Assembly (NCBI GenBank): GCA_004213995.1
Contig: SGZJ01000002.1
Coordinates: 1-64,000 of the forward strand
Direction: 5' to 3'
From: Flavobacteriales bacterium
GTDB lineage: Bacteria; Bacteroidota; Bacteroidia; Flavobacteriales; Flavobacteriaceae
Length of the DNA: 64,000 nucleotides
Shown: one piece after another, positions 54,422 through 61,982 of the stretch
Numbering within the stretch: position 1 is the first letter of the stretch
Layout of the letters: every line of letters starts with the position of its first letter
The notes under the pieces: generated by a model
What the model was told of the DNA's origin: nothing
The model's input: the letters and a program-made list of their open reading frames with translations, nothing else
Database searches by the model: none
Made by a program: the position numbers and the translations under genes

Positions 54422-55535
54422 TTATTTCTTTTGTATATGTACATCTAGTCTTATATGTTACTGGACTAAAATTTTTCCAAAGATTACTTATAGCAGTGTT
54501 ATCTTTTAGTTCAGGAGTTCTTATACATTTTTTAATACCTTTATTTTTTAATGTTTTTAAAAGTGAATCGAAAAGTACTGCAGTAACTCCTTTGTTTTGA
54601 TAATCAGGATGCACACCAATTAAAAAAAGAGTAACATTTTTTGGGAATAATTTTGCATATAGTAAATGAAATAACCCAAATGGGTATAGTTTTCCATTTG
54701 CTCTTTGTAATGGTTTCGCAAAAGATGGCATTATAACAGCAAATCCGATTAGTTTTCCATTACTGTCTAAAGTGAATTTTATAAATTCAGGATTTATAAA
54801 TGAAATAAATTTCTCCTTCATATATTTAATTTGCTTATCATTTATTGGAATAAATGAAGATAATTTAGAGTAGGAGATGTTAAACAAATAAAACATTTCA
54901 TCTATATAATTTAAAACTTTTTTGGTGCTATTGAAACTTATAGATTCAAGTGAATATCTTTTCTTTATAATTGTGGCCATTTTTGAATAATATTCAGTAT
55001 CAATATTATCAAAATCAAATTTGTTTTCCAGATACTCTTTACCAATTCTGAAATTCAACTTCTCAAAATGATCTTTATAATAAGGGTAATTATACCATGT
55101 TATCATTGTGCTTATCTCATCATAACCACTTGTTAATACACCAACTTTGTCTAAATTAGAAAAGCCTATTGGACCCTCAATAGTATCAAGTTTATTTTTT
55201 TTTCCAATCTTTTTAACTTCATTAATAAGAGATTTTGTGACTTTAATATCATCAATAGCGTCAAACCAACCAAATCTTATTTTTCTTATCTTTTGACTGT
55301 TAACCTCATACCAGTTAATTATTGCAGCAATTCTTCCAATGATTAAATTATCCTTAACTGCTAAAAATAAATTTAAATCACAACTATCAAGATTTGGATT
55401 AATTCCTTGTGTAAAATTGTTGATTTCTTCATTAATAATAGGGGGGACCCATTGTTTTGAGTTCTTATATAAATCAAATGGAAACTTTACAAACTCAGTT
55501 AACTGTATTTTATTATTAACTTTTATTATTTTCAT
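54408..55535 (-). CDS. Large GNAT-fold protein, candidate lipid N-acyltransferase
   Basis: 375 residues. The C-terminal half holds a GNAT domain: KFTLDSNGKLIGFAVIMPS (about 255-273) and the CoA loop GVHPDYQNKGVTAVLFDSLL (about 317-336). The N-terminal half (LTEFVKFPFDLYKNSKQWVPP) looks like a second, degenerate GNAT-like lobe. The bacterial ceramide synthase described in Caulobacter and its Bacteroidota relatives is a GNAT-type acyltransferase near an SPT gene. This protein converges on such a gene here, so N-acylation of the sphingoid- or capnine-like base is plausible but unproven. It overlaps the next gene by 4 bases. Confidence 0.7.
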   Translation of the reverse strand: MKIIKVNNKIQLTEFVKFPFDLYKNSKQWVPPIINEEINNFTQGINPNLDSCDLNLFLAVKDNLIIGRIAAIINWYEVNSQKIRKIRFGWFDAIDDIKVTKSLINEVKKIGKKNKLDTIEGPIGFSNLDKVGVLTSGYDEISTMITWYNYPYYKDHFEKLNFRIGKEYLENKFDFDNIDTEYYSKMATIIKKRYSLESISFNSTKKVLNYIDEMFYLFNISYSKLSSFIPINDKQIKYMKEKFISFINPEFIKFTLDSNGKLIGFAVIMPSFAKPLQRANGKLYPFGLFHLLYAKLFPKNVTLFLIGVHPDYQNKGVTAVLFDSLLKTLKNKGIKKCIRTPELKDNTAISNLWKNFSPVTYKTRCTYTKEITSLE

Positions 55536-56410
55536 TTTATAAGAACTTTATCTTTGTGAAAATCAAATCTGTAGCTTAACCCAAATGATATTTTTCCAAC
55601 CCTTGGTGTTTCTTTATTGTTGGTTGTATATGAAGCATCAATTTGAAAGTTTTTATCGAAAAGATATGCAGCACCAAAACTGAATAGATTGTCTGCATAA
55701 AAATCACTTTTTATTCCCTGTGTTTCCAAAAATATTGCCCAATTTACATTTAAAGCTTTAGTTAGTGTAAAGATATATTCAAAGTCACTCTGATTTGATC
55801 CAATTCTATCATATAAAATATTAGCGACGAATACAGTATTATTTTTAAAATTATTTTGTGTGGCTATTAATATATATGGACTTATACCATTTATTCCATT
55901 TGCAGTGTATGGATTCATTTTAGAATCAATATTTACTCCTGACATTACTGCTAGGGCAGGTAAAAGTGATCTCCATTTAAATTTTTGATTTGCCCTATAA
56001 CTATAGACATTTGGACTATCGTCATAATTCTTGTATGGGTCATATACTAAATATTTAAATCCAATTTTAAATTCTTTAATATTTTTTCTGGCTAATTCAT
56101 TTGTAGGGTTATATCTGTAATCATAAAAAATATCTGTTTGGTAATTACCGAAGCTTATAAATTCTAATTCTTCTTTAAGAAAACCATACCTGAGTGAAAA
56201 ATCAATACTGTGGCCGATAAATTTATTATTCAGTAATTTATGTTTCTGCTTTAAAAAATTAGTACTGGTTTCTACTTGTATTACATTAGTTCCTACAGAG
56301 AAAGCACTAAAAGATTCACCAGGTTTATTACTGTTTATGACGTCTGTATATTGACCAATTATTAAATTTGGAAATATCGCTAATAATATTAATAACAGAG
56401 TTTTGGTCAT
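55532..56410 (-). CDS. Outer-membrane beta-barrel, phenol-degradation MetA-like transporter family
   Basis: 292 residues with a signal peptide (1-19). The start of the mature protein, NSNKPGESFSAFSVGTNVIQ, and the alternating aromatic strands to the final GKISFGLSYRFDF are typical of the MetA-like (Phenol_MetA_deg) outer-membrane family in Bacteroidota. Despite the family name, no phenol genes are near. Its 3' end overlaps the start of the GNAT-type gene by 4 bases, so they form one transcript. A role in handling the lipid product would be speculation; passive transport or structural roles are equally possible. Confidence 0.75.
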   Translation of the reverse strand: MTKTLLLILLAIFPNLIIGQYTDVINSNKPGESFSAFSVGTNVIQVETSTNFLKQKHKLLNNKFIGHSIDFSLRYGFLKEELEFISFGNYQTDIFYDYRYNPTNELARKNIKEFKIGFKYLVYDPYKNYDDSPNVYSYRANQKFKWRSLLPALAVMSGVNIDSKMNPYTANGINGISPYILIATQNNFKNNTVFVANILYDRIGSNQSDFEYIFTLTKALNVNWAIFLETQGIKSDFYADNLFSFGAAYLFDKNFQIDASYTTNNKETPRVGKISFGLSYRFDFHKDKVLIK

Positions 56411-56477
56411 ATTAAATCAATTTATTCAAATATATAATTTTTATTATTTTATTAACTTTATTATTCTACAATAATTG

Positions 56478-56485
56478 TATTTTTG
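56478..56485 (+). promoter_or_regulatory. -7 element abutting the DUF4834 start
   Basis: TATTTTTG matches TAnnTTTG and lies only 5 bases before the ATG at 56491; a leaderless start is implied if it is used. Confidence 0.55.
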
Positions 56486-56490
56486 AACTT

Positions 56491-56736
56491 ATGGGAATAT
56501 TATATTTTTTATTATGGTCTTATCTGATTTATCGTATTTTAGGTTTCTTGATGAAACTTGCGGCTCCTTTTTTATTTAGACATGTGTCAAATAAAATGAA
56601 TGATAATTTCAGCCAAAATAAAAGAAATAGTTCTAAAAAAAACGAAGGTGAAGTAAGTATTGATAAAATGCCGAAAAGAAATAAAGAATCAAACAACAAC
56701 ATTGGTGATTATGTCGATTATGAAGAACTTGACTAG
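56491..56736 (+). CDS. DUF4834 family small membrane-anchored protein
   Basis: 81 residues. One hydrophobic N-terminal segment (about 2-30: LYFLLWSYLIYRILGFLMKL) is followed by a polar, lysine- and asparagine-rich tail ending YVDYEELD. This layout matches DUF4834 of Bacteroidota, whose function is unknown. It is usually found just before a YfhO gene, as here. The 3' end overlaps the yfhO start region. Confidence 0.75.
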   Translation: MGILYFLLWSYLIYRILGFLMKLAAPFLFRHVSNKMNDNFSQNKRNSSKKNEGEVSIDKMPKRNKESNNNIGDYVDYEELD

Positions 56737-59134
56737 TATTTCTGTGTATCTAAAAAATAACTCACACCACTTTTTAGTATTTATTTTATTTGTTATTATC
56801 TCAGTTTCTTATTTTTCACCCATTTTGAAGGGGGAAAAAATTTATCAAAATGATATCGTTCAATATACTGGGATGGCCAAAGAACAAAATGATTTTAGAA
56901 ATCTAAATGATTCTGAAACCTATTGGACTGATAGTGCTTTTTCGGGAATGCCAACCTATTTACTCGGAGCAAAATACCCTCATAATTACATCAAAAAGAT
57001 TGATCTTTTTTTAAGGTTTTTACCCAGACCGGCAGATTATTTGTTACTATATCTAATCAACTTTTATGTTTTTTTATTAGTTCTGAAAATGGACTATAAG
57101 TTAGCGTTTTTAGGATCAGTATTTTTTGCCTTCTCTACCTATTTAATTATTATAATTGGTGCTGGTCATAATTCTAAAGCACATGCCATAGCTTACATGC
57201 CTTTAGTTTTAGCTGGTATAATTTTAGTATTTAATAAGAGTTATTATACTGGTTTTTTTATAACCACCTTAGCTTTGGGACTTGAAATTTGTGCGAATCA
57301 TTTTCAAATGACCTATTACTTAATGTTTATTGTTGTTTTACTAGGTTTTTATTATCTCTTTAATTTCTATAAAAGAAAGTTATTGAAAGAATATTTTAAA
57401 TCAATAGCTATATTATTTTCAGCTTTATTTTTTTCAATAGCACTTAATGCAAGTACTATTATGAGTACCTATGAGTATTCAAAACAAAGTACAAGAGGAT
57501 TAAATGAAATAACTATTAGCCCAGACGGAAACCAGATTCAATCTGATGGTTTGGATTATGATTACATTACAGAATATAGTTATGGTTTTTTTGAGAGTTT
57601 AAATTTATTTATTCCTCGAGTAATTGGAGGTGGAAGTGTCGAAAAGCTTGATTCTGATTCAGAATCCTTTAAATATTTTAAATCTATTGGAGCTAATACA
57701 ATACAAGCTAGAGATGCTACTGAGTTTAGTCCTACTTATTGGGGAAGTCAACCAATAGTTGAAGCTCCAGCTTATATTGGAGTAGTAGTTTTCTTTTTAT
57801 TTATTTTATCAATCTTTTTAGTTTCTAATAGAAATAAGTATTGGTTACTTAGTTCAATTATAATTTCTTTACTATTATCTTATGGGAAAAATCTGTCATT
57901 TTTAACAGATATTTTTATAAACTTTTTCCCTTTTTATAATAAATTTAGAGCTGTTAGTTCAATTCAAGTTATTTTAGAACTCTGTGTTCCCGTTTTAGCT
58001 GTATACTCACTACATACAATAATTCATAAAAACATAACTACAAAAGTGCTTAAAACTGCCTTAAATAAGACTTTGGCTGTATTTGTTATCTTAGTTATTT
58101 GTTTGTATTTATCAATTGATTTATTTGACTTCAGAGGGGTAAACGATTCACTTTATGTAGATGCATATGGCCCTGGATATTTAGATGCATTAAAACTAGA
58201 TAGAATCATATTATTTAAATCAGATTTATTTAGAACTTTTATTTATGTTATTTTATCTTTTTTAATATTAAGCTTTTATCGAAAAAAAATTATTTCATCC
58301 AATTTATTAATTATTCTTTTTTTAATTATTGGTTCGTATGATTTAGTTGGATTTAATCACAATTACGTAAATTCTGATGATTTTGTTAAATCTAAAAATG
58401 TTGAAGTCCCTTATAAAGCTAACAAAGCTGATGTTTCAATATTAAATGATAAATCTAAATTTAGAGTTCTTGATTTGACTAGTAACTCAACAAAAGCTTC
58501 TTACTTTCATAATTCAGTTTTAGGATATCATGCTGCTAAACTTTCTAATTATGATGCTCTTTTAAAATTTTACATCTCAAAAAATCATATGCCTGTTTTA
58601 AACATGCTTAATGTCAAGTATTTTATTAGCAAAAATGACAATGATGAATTCGAAGCTTATGTTAACGAAGATGCTAACGGTAATGCTTGGTTTGTAGAAA
58701 ATATTTATAAAGTAGATTCTCAAAATGAAGCTATTTTATCCCTTGATTCATTAAATTTAAATAAAAGTGTCGTTTCGACTAAGATTAGAAGTCAAAAATT
58801 TAAAATTCTTGATAATTCAACTATTAATTTAGTTGAATTTAAATCGAATTATTTAAAGTATACCGCTTCTAATAATGAAGATGGTTATGCTGTTTTTTCG
58901 GAAATATTTTATCCCCATGGTTGGAAAGTTTACGTAAACGGCACAGAAACTAACTTTGATAATGTTAATGTAGCTTTAAGAGGGTTGTATTTAAATAAAG
59001 GTAATAATACAATTGAATGTTACTTTAGTCCTGATGTTGTGAATAAATCTTCTTATGTTAGCTTAGGAAGTTCACTTTTACTATTCTTGCTAATGATGTC
59101 ATCATTGTTTTATAATATTAAAAATAGAAGCTGA
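56720..59134 (+). CDS. YfhO-family membrane protein
   Basis: About 804 residues from ATG 56720 (alternatives 56711 or 56660; the last would put 77 bases inside DUF4834 and adds a non-hydrophobic leader). Around a dozen membrane segments in the first 560 residues are followed by a soluble C-terminal domain (about 570-770: YHAAKLSNYDALLKFY, MLNVKYFIS, FSEIFYPHGWKVYVNG) and a final membrane helix. YfhO proteins have a GT-C-like fold; the Gram-positive YfhO is tied to lipoteichoic acid glycosylation. Here it precedes a glycosyltransferase and a flippase, so transfer of sugars to a lipid-linked glycan is likely but not shown. Confidence 0.87.
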   Translation: MKNLTSISVYLKNNSHHFLVFILFVIISVSYFSPILKGEKIYQNDIVQYTGMAKEQNDFRNLNDSETYWTDSAFSGMPTYLLGAKYPHNYIKKIDLFLRFLPRPADYLLLYLINFYVFLLVLKMDYKLAFLGSVFFAFSTYLIIIIGAGHNSKAHAIAYMPLVLAGIILVFNKSYYTGFFITTLALGLEICANHFQMTYYLMFIVVLLGFYYLFNFYKRKLLKEYFKSIAILFSALFFSIALNASTIMSTYEYSKQSTRGLNEITISPDGNQIQSDGLDYDYITEYSYGFFESLNLFIPRVIGGGSVEKLDSDSESFKYFKSIGANTIQARDATEFSPTYWGSQPIVEAPAYIGVVVFFLFILSIFLVSNRNKYWLLSSIIISLLLSYGKNLSFLTDIFINFFPFYNKFRAVSSIQVILELCVPVLAVYSLHTIIHKNITTKVLKTALNKTLAVFVILVICLYLSIDLFDFRGVNDSLYVDAYGPGYLDALKLDRIILFKSDLFRTFIYVILSFLILSFYRKKIISSNLLIILFLIIGSYDLVGFNHNYVNSDDFVKSKNVEVPYKANKADVSILNDKSKFRVLDLTSNSTKASYFHNSVLGYHAAKLSNYDALLKFYISKNHMPVLNMLNVKYFISKNDNDEFEAYVNEDANGNAWFVENIYKVDSQNEAILSLDSLNLNKSVVSTKIRSQKFKILDNSTINLVEFKSNYLKYTASNNEDGYAVFSEIFYPHGWKVYVNGTETNFDNVNVALRGLYLNKGNNTIECYFSPDVVNKSSYVSLGSSLLLFLLMMSSLFYNIKNRS

Positions 59135-59139
59135 ATAAA

Positions 59140-60423
59140 TTGAAAAATAAAGTATTGATTATAACTTATTATTGGCCGCCATATTCAGGACCTGGTGTGC
59201 AAAGATGGTTAAAATTCGTAAAGTATTTCAGTCAATTTAATATAATGCCTTCAGTGTATACTCCACAAATTTCAGATATAAACCAATTAGATAAATCATT
59301 AACAATAGATATTCCCGCAAATGTTGATATAATTAAAAAACCAATTTTTTTATTTGATAAAATATTCAAATTATTTTTACCCAAACATTATGCTAATTAC
59401 AATAAAGGCTTTATTCCTTCTAAAGAAAAACTCTCAATTATTGATAAGATATTACTTTTTGTAAGAGGTAATTTTTTTATTCCAGACCCAAAGTTGTTTT
59501 GGGCTAAAAATTCTGTCAACTTTCTAAAGAATTACATAATTTCAAATAAAATTGATACAATCATTACTACGGGTCCACCTCATAGTATGCATCTTTTAGG
59601 GAAAAGATTAAAAAGTTTAACTAAGGTTAAATGGTTAGCTGATTTTAGAGATCCTTGGACAAACATTTGGTATAATAAAAAGTTTTTTTTTACAAAATCA
59701 ACTTTAAATAAGCATAAAAAATTAGAAAAAAATATTCTAAATGAAGCTGATCATATAATTGTCACATCTAACCGTTTAAATATTGAGTATAGTAAATTAA
59801 CCAATAAACCTATTTCAACAATAACAAATGGTTTTGATCATTTTAATTATGATGATTTTAATTTAGATACTAAATTTTCTATTTCACACATTGGTACTAT
59901 GTTATCTGATAGAAATCCTTATATATTGTGGAAAGTTTTAAGTAGATTAATAAATGAAGTAAATGATTTAAAACACCATCTACAATTAAACCTAGTTGGT
60001 AATGTAAGTGTTGAGGTGAAACAATCAATTAAAAAACACTCTTTAGAGCCTTATGTTCAATATATAGGTCATATTAGCTATGATCAAACAAGTAAATATT
60101 TGAAAAATTCTCAAATATTGTTATTAATTCAAACTAATAAAGTAGAATCAAATTATATTATACCCGCTAAATTGTTTGAATATTTGAATTCGAGTAGACC
60201 AATTATTTCAATTTCAAATAACGATGATGTCGAGAGTATTATAAATGATACTAACGTTGGTTTTAATTTTAAATATGATCAAGAAATTGAACTTTATAAT
60301 TGTATTTTGAATTATTTTGAAAAATTTAAAGCCGATGGTATCTCAATTTTGCCAAATAATACTAATAAATATAATAGAATTGAATTAACCAGATCTATTT
60401 CAAATATTATAAAAAATCTATAA
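59140..60423 (+). CDS. Family-4 (GT-B) glycosyltransferase
   Basis: 427 residues beginning at TTG 59140 (no better ATG near). The N-terminal TYYWPPYSGPGVQRWLKF (9-26) and TTGPPHSMHLLGKRLK, WLADFRDPWTNIWY segments are characteristic of Bacteroidota GT4-type enzymes. The C-terminal donor-binding region has IPAKLFEYLNSSRPII (E-x7-E-like, about 350-365). It probably adds one sugar to a surface polysaccharide precursor. It follows yfhO by 5 bases and overlaps the flippase start by 1 base. Confidence 0.88.
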   Translation: MKNKVLIITYYWPPYSGPGVQRWLKFVKYFSQFNIMPSVYTPQISDINQLDKSLTIDIPANVDIIKKPIFLFDKIFKLFLPKHYANYNKGFIPSKEKLSIIDKILLFVRGNFFIPDPKLFWAKNSVNFLKNYIISNKIDTIITTGPPHSMHLLGKRLKSLTKVKWLADFRDPWTNIWYNKKFFFTKSTLNKHKKLEKNILNEADHIIVTSNRLNIEYSKLTNKPISTITNGFDHFNYDDFNLDTKFSISHIGTMLSDRNPYILWKVLSRLINEVNDLKHHLQLNLVGNVSVEVKQSIKKHSLEPYVQYIGHISYDQTSKYLKNSQILLLIQTNKVESNYIIPAKLFEYLNSSRPIISISNNDDVESIINDTNVGFNFKYDQEIELYNCILNYFEKFKADGISILPNNTNKYNRIELTRSISNIIKNL

Positions 60424-61904
60424 TGGGAATAGTAATTAAGCAATCTATTAATAATACAATTACAACATATATTGGATTTGTTTTAGGTGCTATTAATGTA
60501 TTATTTTTATATACCTATTTTTTGTCAGATGAATATCATGGATTACTAGCTTTTATTATTTCAACTGCAACTATAATGCTTCCTTTTATTTCTCTCGGAA
60601 CTCATAATGCAATAATTAAATTTTACTCTTCATATATCAACAAAACTGATAAAGATTCTTTTATAAGCGTTATGTTGATTGTTCCCTTATTAAGTGTAAT
60701 AATTTTAACTGCTATTGGCATTACTTCAATGGATTTTATAAAATTAATATTACCTACAAATCAATTTTTAACAGAAACGAATATTTGGGTAATAATAGTT
60801 ACTGCCATCAGTTTTGCATATTTCGAAGTTTTTTATTCATTAGTTAAAGTTAAATTAATTTCAGTATTTGGGAATTTTTTGAAAGAAATCTTCCATAGAG
60901 TATTAATTTCAATTTTACTCATATTTATATATTTTGAATTAATTAATGAACAAGAATTCATTTTAAGTGTTTTGTCTATTTATGTGTTTAGAACTTTGAT
61001 TATGATGATTTATGCAATCAGATATAATCCTTTTGTTTTTAAGATTACAATGCCAAAAAATTCTTTTTTAATTTTTAAATATTTATTTATCATTTGTCTC
61101 GCCGGAGCAGTTGCAAATATTGTTTTAGAAATTGATAAATTTATGATAGCTCAATATTTGGATATTTCTAAAGTTGCTTATTATTCTGTTGCAATTTATA
61201 TATCTACTTTAATTACAGTTCCTAGAAGATCTTTATTTCAAATAGCTAATCCTCTAAGCGCTAAACTATTAAATGAGAAAAAGTTTACTGAATTAGGAAT
61301 ATTGTATAGAAAATCTAGTTTAAATTTATTAATTGTTTGCGGTTTTGTTTTTCTTCTAATTGTTTTCAATTTAAATGATATTTATTCTTTTATTCCAGAA
61401 AATTACAAACAGGGCTACAATATTGTATTAATTATTTCCTTCACTAAAATTTATAATGCTTTTTTAGGAAATGTTGATGGAATTATATTTAATAGTATTT
61501 ACTACAGTAAAATAGTTTTTATAGGTGTTTTAATAACTATTGCTACAGTTTATTTAAATTACTTAGTAATTCCTTTATATGGCTTAGAAGGTGCTGCTAT
61601 TTCATCATTTTTAGCCATTTGTTTATATAATTCAATAAAAGTATACACTGTTTATTTGAAATTTAATCTACATCCAGTAACTAAGAACTCCTTCAAAATT
61701 GGATTAATTATTTTAATAGGTTTTTTAACTTCATTTTATTTTGAATTAGACTTTTCTAATTACTTAAATATTATAGTCAAAACTTTATTTGTAATTATTA
61801 TTTATACATTTATAATTCTTTATTTTAATGTATCGGTTGATATAAAAAATCTTTATAACAAATACATTTCTAAATTAAAAAACCTTGCAAACACAAAGAT
61901 GTGA
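60423..61904 (+). CDS. Polysaccharide flippase (Wzx/MATE-like)
   Basis: 493 residues with about 14 membrane segments, the layout of Wzx/RfbX O-antigen or oligosaccharide flippases. The YFLSDEYHGLLAFIIS and ALRYNPFVFK-like loop regions and EIDKFMIAQYLDISKVAYYSVA (about 237-258) are typical. It would move lipid-linked sugar units to the periplasm for a surface polysaccharide. It is the last of the DUF4834-yfhO-GT4-flippase run; the start overlaps the GT4 stop (TAATG). Its final codons sit in a hairpin that serves as terminator for uvrA on the other strand. Confidence 0.87.
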   Translation: MGIVIKQSINNTITTYIGFVLGAINVLFLYTYFLSDEYHGLLAFIISTATIMLPFISLGTHNAIIKFYSSYINKTDKDSFISVMLIVPLLSVIILTAIGITSMDFIKLILPTNQFLTETNIWVIIVTAISFAYFEVFYSLVKVKLISVFGNFLKEIFHRVLISILLIFIYFELINEQEFILSVLSIYVFRTLIMMIYAIRYNPFVFKITMPKNSFLIFKYLFIICLAGAVANIVLEIDKFMIAQYLDISKVAYYSVAIYISTLITVPRRSLFQIANPLSAKLLNEKKFTELGILYRKSSLNLLIVCGFVFLLIVFNLNDIYSFIPENYKQGYNIVLIISFTKIYNAFLGNVDGIIFNSIYYSKIVFIGVLITIATVYLNYLVIPLYGLEGAAISSFLAICLYNSIKVYTVYLKFNLHPVTKNSFKIGLIILIGFLTSFYFELDFSNYLNIIVKTLFVIIIYTFIILYFNVSVDIKNLYNKYISKLKNLANTKM

Positions 61905-61917
61905 TTTTGCAAGGTTT
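61873..61917 (-). terminator. uvrA terminator overlapping the flippase 3' end
   Basis: AAACCTTGCAAA and TTTGCAAGGTTT form a perfect 12-bp stem. On the minus strand the stem is followed by TTTTAATTT, so it terminates uvrA, about 65 bases after its stop. On the plus strand no T run follows. Confidence 0.7.
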
Positions 61918-61982
61918 CTAACTAACTATCTAATAAATTAAACTAACTATTTAATATTAAACAAAGAGCGTGCCAAAGTCAT

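Noticed and set aside
56660..56719. Extended yfhO start at 56660
   Set aside because: It would overlap DUF4834 by 77 bases and add a polar, non-family leader; ATG 56720 or 56711 gives the usual N-terminus.
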